Origin: Saccharomonospora marina XMU15
GTDB taxonomy: Bacteria; Actinomycetota; Actinomycetes; Mycobacteriales; Pseudonocardiaceae
NCBI RefSeq assembly: GCF_000244955.1
Contig: NZ_CM001439.1
Span: 2,756,628 to 2,820,627, forward strand
Reading direction: 5' to 3'
DNA length: 64,000 nt
This document shows positions 1-8,768 of the stretch, piece after piece. How positions within the stretch are numbered: the first letter of the stretch is position 1; every line of letters starts with the position of its first letter. The notes beneath the pieces were generated by a model. The model did not search any database. It saw only the letters and a program-made list of their open reading frames with translations, and was not told the DNA's origin. The position numbers were made by a program, and so were the translations under genes.

Positions 1-2457
1 GGCGCCGCGCTCGTCGCCGACGTCTACCTGACGTGGCCGCAGCAACCCGATGACGACGACACGATGTCGGACAAGCTGCTGACGGTGCTGGAGCAGACGC
101 CGCTGCCCGGCCGTCTCCGGCGCATCACCACGACCGTCGCCGGTCGCAGCGGCGCGGCCATGCACCACCACTTCACCTTCCGCCCCGGCGAAACCGGACT
201 GACCGAGGACAGGTTGATCCGTGGCCTGCACCCGCTCGTCGCGCAGCGGCTGCAACTGCGCAGGCTCAGCCAGTTCGACCTCACCCGGCTGCCGTCCGCG
301 GACGAGGACGTCTACCTGTTCCGTTGCGTCGCCGCGAACAACCCCTCCGACGAGCGGCTCGTCGCGATGGGCCAGGTGCGTGACCTGACCCCGCTGCGCG
401 ACAGCGACGGCAACGTGCACGCGCTGCCCGCCGTGGAAGGAGCCCTGGACGCCTGCCTCGACGCGATCCGGAAGGTGCAGGCGCGCAGGCCTGCCAAGAA
501 GCGGTTCGACACCAACCGCGTGTTCATCTACGTGTGGCCTCCCAGCGAACTGACCATGGAGGACCTGCGCGCCGTCGCCGGTCGCGTCGTGCCGAGCACC
601 GCAGGCGCGGGACTGGAGGAGGTGCAGTTCCTCGGTCGGCAGCGCGATCATGCCAGCGGCGAGTTGCGGGACGTGGCCGTGCGCATCTCCTACCACGCCG
701 GCTCCGGGGTGCGGGTACGCATGGGGCAGCCGTCGAGCGAGCCGATCGAACCGCTGGACGACTACGGCCAGAAGGTGCTCAGGGCGAGCCGTCGCGGCAC
801 GGTCTACCCCTACGAACTGCTCGACGTGCTCGCCGGTGCCGACGGCACGTTCCAGGAGTACGACCTCGACGACACCGGCGCACTGGTGCCGGTGGACCGG
901 CCGAAGGGGCTCAACAAGGCCGCCGTCGTGGCGGGCGTGGTGACAACACCGACGCCGAGGTATCCCGAAGGCATCACCCGCGTCGCGCTGCTCGGTGACC
1001 CCACCAAGGCGCTCGGCGCGCTGTCGGAACCGGAGTGCCTGCGGGTGATCGCGGCCCTGGACCTCGCGCAGCGGATGCGCGTTCCGCTCGAGTGGTTCGC
1101 GCTGTCGGCGGGGGCGCGGATCTCGATGGATTCGGGCACCGAGAACATGGACTGGATCGCGGCCGTGCTGAAGCGCATCGTGGAGTTCACCCAGCACGGC
1201 GGCGAGATCAACGTGGTGGTGGCCGGTATCAACGTCGGCGCGCAGCCGTACTGGAACGCCGAGGCCACGATGCTGATGCACACCAAGGGAATCCTGGTGA
1301 TGACACCGGACTCGGCGATGGTGCTGACCGGAAAGCAGTCACTGGACTTCTCCGGCGGGGTCTCGGCGGAGGACAACTTCGGCATCGGCGGATACGACCG
1401 CGTCATGGGGCCCAACGGGCAGGCGCAGTACTGGGCGCCCGACCTGGCGGGGGCGCGCGACGTGCTGATGGCGCACTACGACCACAGCTACGTGGTGCCC
1501 GGTGAGCCGGGGCCGCGGCGAGCCGAGACGACCGACCCCGTCGACCGCGACATCAGCGATTACCCGCACAACGTGGTCGGCAGCGACTTCACCACGGTCG
1601 GGGAGATCTTCTCGACCGAGGCCAACCCCGACCGCAAGAAGGCGTTCGACATCCGCACCGTGATGCGCGCCGTCGCCGACGCCGACCACCCGGTGCTCGA
1701 ACGCTGGGCAGGCATGGCCGACGCCGAGACCGCCGTGGTGCAGGACGTCAAGCTCGGCGGCCGGCCGGTGTGCCTGGTCGGGATCGAGTCGCGGTCGGTG
1801 CCACGACGCGGCTTCCCGCCCACCGACGGCCCGGACACCTACACGGCGGGCACGCTTTTCCCCCGGTCGTCGAAGAAGGTGGCGCGCGCCATCAACGCGG
1901 CGAGCGGTAACCGGCCGCTCGTGGTGTTGGCCAACCTTTCGGGCTTCGACGGCTCGCCCGAGTCGATGCGCAAGCTGCAGCTCGAGTACGGCGCCGAGAT
2001 CGGCAGGGCTGTCGTGAACTTTTCGGGCCCGATCGTGTTCTGCGTGATCTCCCGCTACCACGGCGGGGCGTTCGTGGTGTTCTCCAAGGCGCTCAACCCG
2101 AACATGACGGTGCTGGCGGTCGACGGCTCCTACGCGTCGGTGATCGGTGGGGCCCCCGCGGCGGCGGTGGTGTTCGCGGGCGAGGTCGATACCCGCACCG
2201 CGAGCGACGAGCGGGTGCGCGGCCTGCAGGCCGAACTGGCCGATGCGCAGGGTGCGCGACGCGCCGAGCTGATCACCCGCCTCGCCGACGTGCGTGCGGC
2301 TGTGCGTGCCGAGAAGCTGGGAGAGGTGGCAGCCGAGTTCGACCGGGTGCACAGCATCCAGCGCGCCGTGCGGGTGGGTTCGGTGGACGCGGTGATCCCG
2401 CCCGGCGCGCTGCGGCCCGAGCTGATCGCCGCGGTGGAACGCGGGCTCGGGGTGTGA
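1..2457 (+). CDS. Fused acyl-CoA carboxylase, carboxyltransferase part (5' truncated)
   Basis: The frame is open from base 1 and continues into the next window, so only the last 818 residues are visible. The final ~550 residues form two crotonase-fold carboxyltransferase lobes. The N-lobe has the TKALGALSEPECLRVI stretch and GARISMDSGTENMDW; the C-lobe has GRPLVVLANLSGFDGS-like and SRYHGGAFVVFSKALNPNM segments. The first ~280 residues look like the linker and central region of the long single-chain carboxylases (biotin carboxylase, BCCP and CT in one ~1800-residue protein) found in actinomycetes. It should transfer the biotin-bound carboxyl group to an acyl-CoA, giving malonyl- or methylmalonyl-CoA in the cytosol. 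The biotin carboxylase half is not visible, so substrate choice cannot be judged. It ends six bases from the convergent TauE gene. Confidence 0.85.
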   Translation, partial: GAALVADVYLTWPQQPDDDDTMSDKLLTVLEQTPLPGRLRRITTTVAGRSGAAMHHHFTFRPGETGLTEDRLIRGLHPLVAQRLQLRRLSQFDLTRLPSADEDVYLFRCVAANNPSDERLVAMGQVRDLTPLRDSDGNVHALPAVEGALDACLDAIRKVQARRPAKKRFDTNRVFIYVWPPSELTMEDLRAVAGRVVPSTAGAGLEEVQFLGRQRDHASGELRDVAVRISYHAGSGVRVRMGQPSSEPIEPLDDYGQKVLRASRRGTVYPYELLDVLAGADGTFQEYDLDDTGALVPVDRPKGLNKAAVVAGVVTTPTPRYPEGITRVALLGDPTKALGALSEPECLRVIAALDLAQRMRVPLEWFALSAGARISMDSGTENMDWIAAVLKRIVEFTQHGGEINVVVAGINVGAQPYWNAEATMLMHTKGILVMTPDSAMVLTGKQSLDFSGGVSAEDNFGIGGYDRVMGPNGQAQYWAPDLAGARDVLMAHYDHSYVVPGEPGPRRAETTDPVDRDISDYPHNVVGSDFTTVGEIFSTEANPDRKKAFDIRTVMRAVADADHPVLERWAGMADAETAVVQDVKLGGRPVCLVGIESRSVPRRGFPPTDGPDTYTAGTLFPRSSKKVARAINAASGNRPLVVLANLSGFDGSPESMRKLQLEYGAEIGRAVVNFSGPIVFCVISRYHGGAFVVFSKALNPNMTVLAVDGSYASVIGGAPAAAVVFAGEVDTRTASDERVRGLQAELADAQGARRAELITRLADVRAAVRAEKLGEVAAEFDRVHSIQRAVRVGSVDAVIPPGALRPELIAAVERGLGV

Positions 2458-2463
2458 CGCCGG

Positions 2464-3393
2464 TCAGGCACGCGCGGACCGGGCGCCACGCCCGCTCGGC
2501 GGGCCGCTCTCGCCCGCCAGGGCGTTGACACGGCGTTCCTGGCGCACCGAGCGGATCGCGGTGGTCAGCCCCACGGCCCACAGCACACCGATCGCCGACA
2601 CCGCCGCCGTGGTGACGGCGGTGCCCGCACCGGTGGCGCTCAACAGCGTGCGCGCGTTGGTGAGCACGATCATCCCGCCCGCCGCCGCGCCCAGCACCCT
2701 GGGCGGGAGCCTGCGCACGAGCCAGGCCGCCAGCGGTGCGGCGACGACACCACCGATCATGAGGCCCGCCACCACCGTGTAGTTGAGCTGGTGCCGCGTG
2801 GACAGCGCGAAGAAGAACCCGGCGCTCGCCGCCAGCGCGACGATGAACTCGCTGGTGTCGACGGAGCCGACCACCTTCCTGGGCTCCAGCCTGCCCGAGG
2901 AGAGCAGCGTGGTCGTGGCCACGGGCCCCCAACCGCCGCCACCGCTGGCGTCGATGAACCCGGCCAGCAGGCCGAGCGGCCCGAGGAAGCGGGCGCCGGG
3001 CCGCTTGCTGGTGATGAACTTGCCGAGCCGAAGGAAGGCGAAGCGGATCAGCACGTAGAGCCCGAGCAGCAGCAGGATGGTGGCGATCCACACCGACGCC
3101 GACTCGGTGGACAGGGTGGTGAGTACGTAGGCGCCGAGCACGGCACCCACCGCTCCTGGCAGGGCCAGGATGCCCACCGTGCGCCAGTCGATGTTGCGCA
3201 GCCGCCAGTGCGCGGCTCCCGAGGCCAGTGAGGTGCCGACCTCGGCGAGGTGGATGGCCGCCGACGCGACGGCGGGTGCGGTTCCGGTGGCGACCAGTGT
3301 GGTGGTGGCGGTGACCCCGAACGCCATGCCGAGCGAGCCGTCGACGAGCTGGGCGAGGAAACCGGCGAGACCGAACAACAGCAGGGTGAGCAT
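2464..3393 (-). CDS. TauE/SafE-family sulfite/anion exporter
   Basis: A 309-residue protein with about eight hydrophobic segments and a hydrophilic C-terminal tail. The N-terminus (LVDGSLGMAFGVTATTTLV) and the central IDASGGGGWGPVATTTLLSSG are the paired glycine-rich repeats of the TauE/SafE (DUF81) family. These are plasma-membrane transporters implicated in export of sulfite, sulfoacetate or other organosulfur anions. A short leader ORF carrying the actinobacterial cysteine-attenuator signature lies about 70 bases upstream, so a link to sulfur status is likely. The family assignment is firm; the substrate is inferred. Confidence 0.85.
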   Translation of the reverse strand: MLTLLLFGLAGFLAQLVDGSLGMAFGVTATTTLVATGTAPAVASAAIHLAEVGTSLASGAAHWRLRNIDWRTVGILALPGAVGAVLGAYVLTTLSTESASVWIATILLLLGLYVLIRFAFLRLGKFITSKRPGARFLGPLGLLAGFIDASGGGGWGPVATTTLLSSGRLEPRKVVGSVDTSEFIVALAASAGFFFALSTRHQLNYTVVAGLMIGGVVAAPLAAWLVRRLPPRVLGAAAGGMIVLTNARTLLSATGAGTAVTTAAVSAIGVLWAVGLTTAIRSVRQERRVNALAGESGPPSGRGARSARA

Positions 3394-3460
3394 GGGATAC
3401 CTCGGCTTCGGTGTGCCGCGCCGTTGGTCGCGGCAGGACAGCGACGGGGATGTGTTCGCT

Positions 3461-3544
3461 TCAGCCGAGGGGGCACAGCGCGGAGCTGACCCGGAGCAGG
3501 TCGATGTGGCGGCGCTGCACCAGCGCTGTCGTGGGACCGCTCAT
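3461..3544 (-). CDS. 27-residue cysteine-attenuator-type leader peptide upstream of tauE
   Basis: The peptide begins MSGPTTALVQ and carries RRHIDLLRVSSALC near its end. That pattern (R-x-H-[VI]-D-L-x-R-V-x-S-x-L-C) matches short leader peptides placed upstream of sulfur-metabolism genes in Streptomyces and relatives, where ribosome stalling on the late Cys codon is thought to sense cysteine. The ATG is at 3544-3542, with a GAGGA Shine-Dalgarno at 3554-3558. The start codon and ribosome site lie inside a hairpin (3534-3580). The same-strand tauE gene starts 68 bases downstream. The peptide motif is seen; the attenuation mechanism is taken from related leaders and inferred here. Confidence 0.65.
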   Translation of the reverse strand: MSGPTTALVQRRHIDLLRVSSALCPLG

Positions 3545-3580
3545 GATCGCCGATCCTCGCAGCAGGGCGATCAGCGGTCC
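3534..3580 (-). promoter_or_regulatory. Hairpin enclosing the leader-peptide ribosome binding site
   Basis: GGACCGC...TGATCGCC (3534-3540 and 3544-3551) is complementary to GGCGATCA-GCGGTCC (3566-3580). This makes a 15-bp stem with a three-base bulge that contains the leader start codon. The GAGGA ribosome site falls in the 14-base loop. It could modulate leader translation or be part of an attenuator. The pairing is read from sequence; the function is inferred. Confidence 0.45.
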
Positions 3581-3620
3581 ACCGCTCCCACATCGTGGGG
3601 CGGTCCCTGCCGATCGCGGC

Positions 3621-4226
3621 CTACGGGTCGCGCCCGGTGCGACCTCCGAAGGCGGTGGAGGCGACCTCCCGGAAAGCCTCGGCAGGTCCCGCCCCACCCA
3701 CGAGATGGTCGATGTTGCCCCCGCGCCACAGCGTCGCGAAGCCGTGCGCGAGCGACCATGCCGCGAGCACCGCGAGGTCGGTGTCGCCACCACCGGCGTC
3801 CGCACCGAGCCCGCCGACGGCGCGCCTGAGCAGGTCCGCCGCGCGCCGCCTGGCCGCGACCAGCTCGACAGCGTCGCTGTGGTAGAGGTCGGGGCGATAC
3901 ATCACCTCGAAATGCGCGGGATGATCGAGCGCGAACCGCACGTACCGGACACCGAGTTCCTTCAGCCCGGGCGCCTCGCCAGCGGGCGGTCCGGACAGCG
4001 CCGCGGCGAGCAACTCGTTTCCCTCCACCGCGATCGCGGTGAGCAGACCGGCCTTGTCCCTGAAGTGGTGCGCCGGCGCGGCATGGGACACCCCGGCCCG
4101 GCGTGCCAGGTCGCGCAGGCTCACCGCGGCGGGCCCGGCTGTGCTGATCACCTCTATCGCGGCGTCGAGTACGGCACGACGAAGGTCCCCGTGGTGGTAG
4201 CCGCGCTGCTGTGCCATGTCCGGCAT
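3621..4226 (-). CDS. TetR/AcrR-family transcriptional regulator with WHG C-terminal domain
   Basis: A 201-residue protein, usual length for TetR. The N-terminal helix-turn-helix spans about residues 10-60 (RRAVLDAAIEVI, VSLRDLARRAGVSHAAPAHHF, KAGLLTAIA). The C-terminal ligand-binding half carries AWSLAHGFATLWRGGN, the WHG-type signature (TetR_C_33). It is presumably a DNA-binding repressor released by a small ligand. It lies on the same strand as, and 76 bases upstream of, the leader peptide and tauE, so it could control them or be co-transcribed with them. The start could equally be the second Met four codons in. Confidence 0.85.
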   Translation of the reverse strand: MPDMAQQRGYHHGDLRRAVLDAAIEVISTAGPAAVSLRDLARRAGVSHAAPAHHFRDKAGLLTAIAVEGNELLAAALSGPPAGEAPGLKELGVRYVRFALDHPAHFEVMYRPDLYHSDAVELVAARRRAADLLRRAVGGLGADAGGGDTDLAVLAAWSLAHGFATLWRGGNIDHLVGGAGPAEAFREVASTAFGGRTGRDP

Positions 4227-4405
4227 CCTACGGCGGATCTAGCCGTTGCCAAGTTGGTGGGGTAGCCACGTGCTCCCGCAGGCGGCGTTTGGCTTGAAGT
4301 CACGCGGCGATCGGGTTTCGCCGCGATGTGGTCGGGTAGGCGATGTGCGGCCGGCGGGAGCGCCGCTGTCGCGAATGTCGACACCGTCCAGAGAGGAACG
4401 CGCAC

Positions 4406-4669
4406 ATGGAGGCTGACCTGCCGACGGTCGACAAGGATGCCTATCTCGCCGTCCAGGCACGCGAACTGCTCGGCGCCGCTCGCAGAAGGCAGTCCTGCCG
4501 CGCGGTCCGGGTGGTCCGGCATGTCGTCGCCGAAGCAGGCCACGACGACGCGTTGCGGCTGGCGAACTGGTACCTGGGCATTGCCAGGAGGGAGACCAGC
4601 GACCCCGGGGTGCTCGCCATCGCCCGCGACTGCCTGCGCGAGGTGAGGGGCGCGGGCCCGATGCCGTGA
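4406..4669 (+). CDS. Hypothetical 87-residue protein
   Basis: I chose the ATG at 4406 because GAGAGG lies nine bases upstream; the frame stays open to a start at 4343 without a ribosome site. The protein is soluble, Ala/Arg/Glu-rich and probably helical (LARQ..ARELLGAARRRQS-type helices, then LRLANWYLGIARRETSDPGVLAIARDCL). I recognise no domain. It is divergent from the TetR gene and shares a ~180-base promoter region with it. Confidence 0.5.
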   Translation: MEADLPTVDKDAYLAVQARELLGAARRRQSCRAVRVVRHVVAEAGHDDALRLANWYLGIARRETSDPGVLAIARDCLREVRGAGPMP

Positions 4670-4909
4670 CGCCGAGCCCGCGGTGGGTGTCAGCCTGCTG
4701 GTGGTGGTTGCGCTGGCGGGCACGCTGTTTCGCCGCGGGTCGCTGCGAGCCGACGAGCAGTCGCGCGGCACGCGCACGGGTGGCCGGGTACAGCTGCGGC
4801 GCGATGGACGCCCGCAGCGGCAGCCGTGCGGCACGCGCACGGCTGCCGGCGTGGTGAGCCAGGGGCGCGGCGGGCGCATACTCCGCCCCGCATCGGGTAC
4901 GCGTGGCCC

Positions 4910-5596
4910 ATGGTTCGTGAGTTCGGTGAGGACGGCATCCGGGGGACGGGACCGCCGGTGGTCTGGCGCGGCCCCGAACCCGCCCCCGTGGTGCTGGTGC
5001 TGGACCCGGCGGGGGAGGCCAAACACAACGAACTCCCCGCGACCTGGCGGCCGCTGGCGCAGCACCTGCGGGTGGGGTGGTGCAGGCTTCCCGCCGAGGT
5101 CGGCGACGAGCCTTCGGTGGAGGAGATCCTCGGTGGCCTGTCCGGCCGGGTGCACCTCGTGGCATCGGGCACCGCGGCCGAACCCGCGCTGCGGCTCGCG
5201 CTGGAGTTTCCCGTGGTGCGCACCGTGGTGGCGGTGGACCCGGCACCGGCGGACTCCGGCACCGCACATGCCGACGACTACGGCACCACCGCCGACTGGT
5301 GGGACCGGGCCACCGAGGAGAGCCGCTCGGCACTGCGTGCCCGTGGTGTCCGGGTGGGTGCGTTCCTGAGCCGGGAGAGCGACCCGGCCGTGCGGGTGGA
5401 ACCGCCGGTACCGCTCGGTCACCCCGACGTCGTCGGTCGAGTGGTGCAGACGCTGCTGTCCTTCCAGGGCGACCGCGCCCACCCCGAGCCGGTGGAGCCG
5501 GAGCGCGGCGAGGTGGTCGAGGCCTGGCACGCCGTGCAGCAACAGTTCGGCCCCGCACTGCAGCGGGCCCGTAAGTCCGGAGGAAGCGGCACCTGA
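4910..5596 (+). CDS. Hypothetical protein, possibly a degenerate alpha/beta-hydrolase
   Basis: About 228 residues from the ATG at 4910 (MVREFGEDGIRGTGPPV). Alternating strands such as APVVLVLDPAGE, VHLVASGTAAEPALRLALEF and VVRTVVAVDPAPAD resemble the core of an alpha/beta-hydrolase. The place where a G-x-S-x-G nucleophile elbow would sit reads V-A-S-G-T-A-A, so catalytic competence is doubtful. The C-terminus is acidic and then basic, without membrane segments. Long antisense frames over it are coding shadows. The function is unknown and the fold guess is weak. Confidence 0.5.
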   Translation: MVREFGEDGIRGTGPPVVWRGPEPAPVVLVLDPAGEAKHNELPATWRPLAQHLRVGWCRLPAEVGDEPSVEEILGGLSGRVHLVASGTAAEPALRLALEFPVVRTVVAVDPAPADSGTAHADDYGTTADWWDRATEESRSALRARGVRVGAFLSRESDPAVRVEPPVPLGHPDVVGRVVQTLLSFQGDRAHPEPVEPERGEVVEAWHAVQQQFGPALQRARKSGGSGT

Positions 5597-5710
5597 TTCC
5601 GGCTGCAAGGCCCGTGTATTGCGGACGAAAACCGGCCGGAATTCTCCATACGGTTGCCGTCGGGGCTCATCGAGAAGCATCCCAGCGAACCGACGACGAG
5701 GAGAACGATC

Positions 5711-6229
5711 ATGACGGTTGCCCTTACCGGCGAGCGGGCCGACCTGCTGGAGTCGCTGGCCACGCAGCACTACTTCCTGCGCCAGACGGTGCGCGGACTG
5801 ACCGACGAGCAGGCGCGGCTGCGGACCACCGCCAGCGAGCTGTGCCTCGGCGGTCTGATCAAGCACGTGACCAGGATGGAACAGCGGTGGATGGATTTCG
5901 TGCTCGGTAACCGGGACGCCGTGTCGGGCTCTTCGGACGGCTCCGACTCTTCGGACGGTTGGCAGGATCAGTTCCGGATGCTGCCGGGGGAGAGCCTGCA
6001 GGACCTGCTCGCCGACCTCGACGAGGCGCAGCGGCGCACCGCCGAGATCGTGACCGAACTGCCGGACCTGGATGTCGCGGGGCCGCTGCCCGAGGCGCCG
6101 TGGTTCGAGCCCGGTGCCCGCTGGTCGGCGCGCCGGGTGCTGCTGCACCTCATCGGCGAGATCGCCCAGCATGCCGGGCACGCCGACATCCTGCGCGAAT
6201 CCCTGGACGGCGCCAAGACGATGGGCTGA
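5711..6229 (+). CDS. DinB-family (DUF664-like) metal-binding four-helix protein
   Basis: 172 residues from the ATG at 5711, with GAGGAG just upstream. ERADLLESLATQHYFLRQTVRGLTDEQA followed by GGLIKHVTRMEQRWMDFVL and VLLHLIGEIAQHAGHADILRESLDG is the DinB/DUF664 four-helix layout. The three His ligands correspond to the H in LIKHVTRME and the H..H pair in IAQHAGHADI. Relatives include mycothiol-dependent maleylpyruvate isomerase-type and bacillithiol transferase-type enzymes, so thiol-S-transferase activity is possible but unproven. A short acidic Ser/Asp stretch (GSSDGSDSSDG) lies mid-protein. Confidence 0.8.
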   Translation: MTVALTGERADLLESLATQHYFLRQTVRGLTDEQARLRTTASELCLGGLIKHVTRMEQRWMDFVLGNRDAVSGSSDGSDSSDGWQDQFRMLPGESLQDLLADLDEAQRRTAEIVTELPDLDVAGPLPEAPWFEPGARWSARRVLLHLIGEIAQHAGHADILRESLDGAKTMG

Positions 6230-6418
6230 CGCCCTCACCGCCCCCGCTCACTGAGGTCGGAAACACACCCCGAGCACGGCAGACAGGCTGGTGGGCAGGG
6301 GCTGAGCTCGTAGGCTTGTGGAGCGGTGCCCTCGCACGCGGGCGAAGGCGCGTGTTGTGGTGTCCCGGGATTGTCGCCACCAGGTGACGTGCCCTGGCGG
6401 TTTCCGCCTCGGTCGCCG

Positions 6419-6460
6419 AGGACCCACGGCCTGCCCGTCGCTGAGAGCTGGCGGGCAGGC
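6419..6460 (+). promoter_or_regulatory. 5' region of the MFS gene: 9-bp inverted repeat and weak DevR-like box
   Basis: GCCTGCCCG (6429-6437) and CGGGCAGGC (6452-6460) form a perfect 9-bp inverted repeat with a 14-base spacer, ending 38 bases before the GTG start at 6499. AGGACCCACGGCCT (6419-6432) overlaps its left arm and partly resembles a DevR/DosR half-site pair. It could be an operator or a 5'UTR hairpin. The rest of 6230-6498 shows nothing I can call. Confidence 0.35.
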
Positions 6461-6498
6461 GGACGGCGGGCGGCGCAGCCCGGAAAGGGGTCGACACG

Positions 6499-7794
6499 GT
6501 GAGCGAGGTCGGAACACGGCTGCCCACACCCGACAGCGAGGAGCCCGACAAGGAGTCCGAAATCGCCTCCGTTCAGCGACGGACGGTGGCGGTGTTGTCC
6601 GTGGCGCAGGTGCTCGGCGGCCTCGGGGTCGGCATCGGCGTCGCCGTCGGCGGCCTGATCGCCGCCGACGTCGCGGGCACCGAGGGCGTGGCGGGGCTGG
6701 CGCAGACCTTCGGTGTGCTCGGCGCCGCGGTCGCAGCCGTCCCGCTCGCCGCGCTCACCCGGTTGCGGGGCAGGCGCGCCGGGCTGGTCAGCGGCATGCT
6801 GCTGGGTGCGCTCGGCGCCGCGGTGGTGGTCGCGGCCTCCTCGATCGGTTCGCTGCCGCTGCTGCTGGCCGGCCTGCTGCTGTTCGGTTCGGCCACGGCG
6901 GCGGGGCTGCAGGCCCGATACGGCGCCACCGACCTGGCGCGGCCGGGACACACGGCGCGCGCGCTTTCCATCGTGGTGTGGGCGACGACGGTCGGCTCGG
7001 TACTGGGACCCAACCTCGCCGACCCGGCGGGCAAGGTCGGCGCCTCGCTGGGACTGCCGCCGCTGACCGGCCCGTTCCTGGTCACCCTCGTGGCATTCAC
7101 CTGCGCTGCCGCCGTGTTGTTCCTGCTGCTGCGGCCGGACCCGTTGCGGCTGGCGGGACTGCGACAGGCCGACACCACCACCGGCACGCGAAAGGCGGGC
7201 GCGGGCTTCAAGGCCTCGCTGCGAGCGATCGCAGGCAGACCCAAGGCACTGGTGGGGCTGCTGGCCATCGCGTCCTCCCATGTCGCGATGGTGTCGGTGA
7301 TGGTGATGACCCCGGTCCACATGCATCACGTCGACGTGTCGCTGAGCGTCATCGGGATGGTCATCAGCGTGCACATCCTCGGCATGTACGGCCTTTCGCC
7401 GCTCACCGGGTACCTGGCCGATCGGTTCGGCAGGGTGCCCGTGATCGTCGCGGGCGCCGTGGTGATGGCCACCGCGGCGGTCGTGAGCGGCGTGGCACGG
7501 GCCGACGACGCCGTGCTGCTCGGCATCGGCCTGTTCCTGCTCGGCCTCGGCTGGTCGTTCGGGCTGGTAGCGGGTTCGGCGTTGCTCTCGGAGTCCGTGC
7601 CCGCCGAAACCCGAACCGGTGCCCAGGGCGCCTCCGACCTGGTCATGAACGGCGCCGCCGCCGTTGGCGGGTCGCTCGCGGGCGTCGTGGTCGCCGTGGC
7701 GTCCTACGGCTGGCTGACCGCGGCCGCCGCCACGCTGATGATCGTCATGGCGGTGTACTCCCCGATGCGTGCGGCTCGTTCCGGGCAGGGTTGA
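6499..7794 (+). CDS. MFS transporter
   Basis: A 431-residue protein starting at GTG 6499 with GGAAAGGGG upstream. A 30-residue acidic N-terminal tail precedes about 12 membrane segments. The major facilitator loop 2-3 region (ALTRLRGRRAGLVSG) and the strongly conserved mid-loop GYLADRFGRVPVIVAG are visible. The C-terminal half has LLGLGWSFGLVAGSALLSESV, as in drug or small-molecule exporters. The substrate is not predictable. It opens the stress/dormancy-like gene group and is followed after 119 bases by the PPOX fusion. Confidence 0.85.
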   Translation: MSEVGTRLPTPDSEEPDKESEIASVQRRTVAVLSVAQVLGGLGVGIGVAVGGLIAADVAGTEGVAGLAQTFGVLGAAVAAVPLAALTRLRGRRAGLVSGMLLGALGAAVVVAASSIGSLPLLLAGLLLFGSATAAGLQARYGATDLARPGHTARALSIVVWATTVGSVLGPNLADPAGKVGASLGLPPLTGPFLVTLVAFTCAAAVLFLLLRPDPLRLAGLRQADTTTGTRKAGAGFKASLRAIAGRPKALVGLLAIASSHVAMVSVMVMTPVHMHHVDVSLSVIGMVISVHILGMYGLSPLTGYLADRFGRVPVIVAGAVVMATAAVVSGVARADDAVLLGIGLFLLGLGWSFGLVAGSALLSESVPAETRTGAQGASDLVMNGAAAVGGSLAGVVVAVASYGWLTAAAATLMIVMAVYSPMRAARSGQG

Positions 7795-7913
7795 CCCGGT
7801 CCGACCCGGCTCGATCGTTGCCGACCCGGCCCCGCCCCCGGTGGGCGGTCACGTATCGCCCGGCTGCCTCGTCCTCGCTGCGACAGCACCGTCAGCGACA
7901 AGGAGGGCGAGCC

Positions 7914-8711
7914 ATGACTCAGCGGGAAGCGGGGCCGGGAAGGTCGGTGGTGGCGGTGACCACCGTGCTGGGAATGCTGATGGTCACCGCGGGGGTGTGG
8001 GCGATGGTCGCGCCCGGCTCCTTCGCCGACCTGGCCGGTTTCGCAGGCCAGGGGCACTTCGTCGCCGACGCGGGCGCGTTCCAGCTCGGGCTCGGTGCCG
8101 GGTTGCTGCTCGCGCCCGGCTGGGCGGATTCGCTGGCGACCGTACTGGCGGGCTTCCTTGTCGCCACCACGGCGCACACCGTGAACCACATCGTCGACCT
8201 GGACGAGGGCGGCGCGGCATGGCAGGCGTGGCTGCTGGGCGGCGCCTGCGTTGCCGCCGCGGCGGCGCTGTACCTGCGGGTGCGTGAGAGCGGCTACGTG
8301 CTCGGCAGGGTGAGCAGCGCCGCGACCGGTGAACTGGCCCGGCTCGCCCGGCAGAAAACCGTCCTGCTCACCACCTACCGCCGCGACGGGACGCCCGGCC
8401 GCACGCCGGTGAGCATCGCGGTGGAGGGCGAGCGTGCCTACCTGCGCAGTTTCGAGAAGGCGCTGAAGACCAGGCGGCTCGCGCGCGAGCCCGAGGCCGA
8501 GATCGCGCCGAGCGACGGGCTGGGCAGGAACATCACGGGTCCCGCGGTGTCGGGCCGGATGCGCAGGCTCGACGGTGAACGGGCACGGCACGCCGCCAGG
8601 ATGCTGCGCCGCAAGTACCCGGTGCTGCACGGTTTGCTGGTGCCCGCGGCGCACCGGGCCCTTCGCGGGCGAACCGGCCGTACCGTCCACTTCGAGTTCA
8701 CCCCGCACTGA
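7914..8711 (+). CDS. Membrane domain fused to an F420-type PPOX (split-barrel) oxidoreductase
   Basis: 265 residues from the ATG at 7914, with AGGAGGG upstream. Residues ~12-120 hold four hydrophobic segments (VVAVTTVLGMLMVTAGVW; GAFQLGLGAGLLLAPGW; VLAGFLVATTAHTVNHIVDL; WLLGGACVAAAAALYL), a DoxX/DUF4345-like architecture. From ~135 on, LARLARQKTVLLTTYRRDGTP-GRTPVSIAVEG-ERAYLRSF and the C-terminal VHFEFTP match the PPOX-class F420-dependent oxidoreductase family, usually a stand-alone ~130-residue soluble protein. The fusion would place an F420 or flavin reductase at the membrane. Both halves are readable; the substrate is unknown. Confidence 0.75.
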   Translation: MTQREAGPGRSVVAVTTVLGMLMVTAGVWAMVAPGSFADLAGFAGQGHFVADAGAFQLGLGAGLLLAPGWADSLATVLAGFLVATTAHTVNHIVDLDEGGAAWQAWLLGGACVAAAAALYLRVRESGYVLGRVSSAATGELARLARQKTVLLTTYRRDGTPGRTPVSIAVEGERAYLRSFEKALKTRRLAREPEAEIAPSDGLGRNITGPAVSGRMRRLDGERARHAARMLRRKYPVLHGLLVPAAHRALRGRTGRTVHFEFTPH

Positions 8712-8768
8712 TCGGTCCGCCTGCTCGCCGGGGCGCGGGCCACGGTGTCGCGGGCCCCGGGGATGCGA

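Noticed and set aside
4154-6238. Long 694-residue frame on the minus strand over the DinB, hypothetical and TetR genes
   Set aside because: Arg/Pro/Gly-rich with no domain, an antisense shadow of GC-rich genes.
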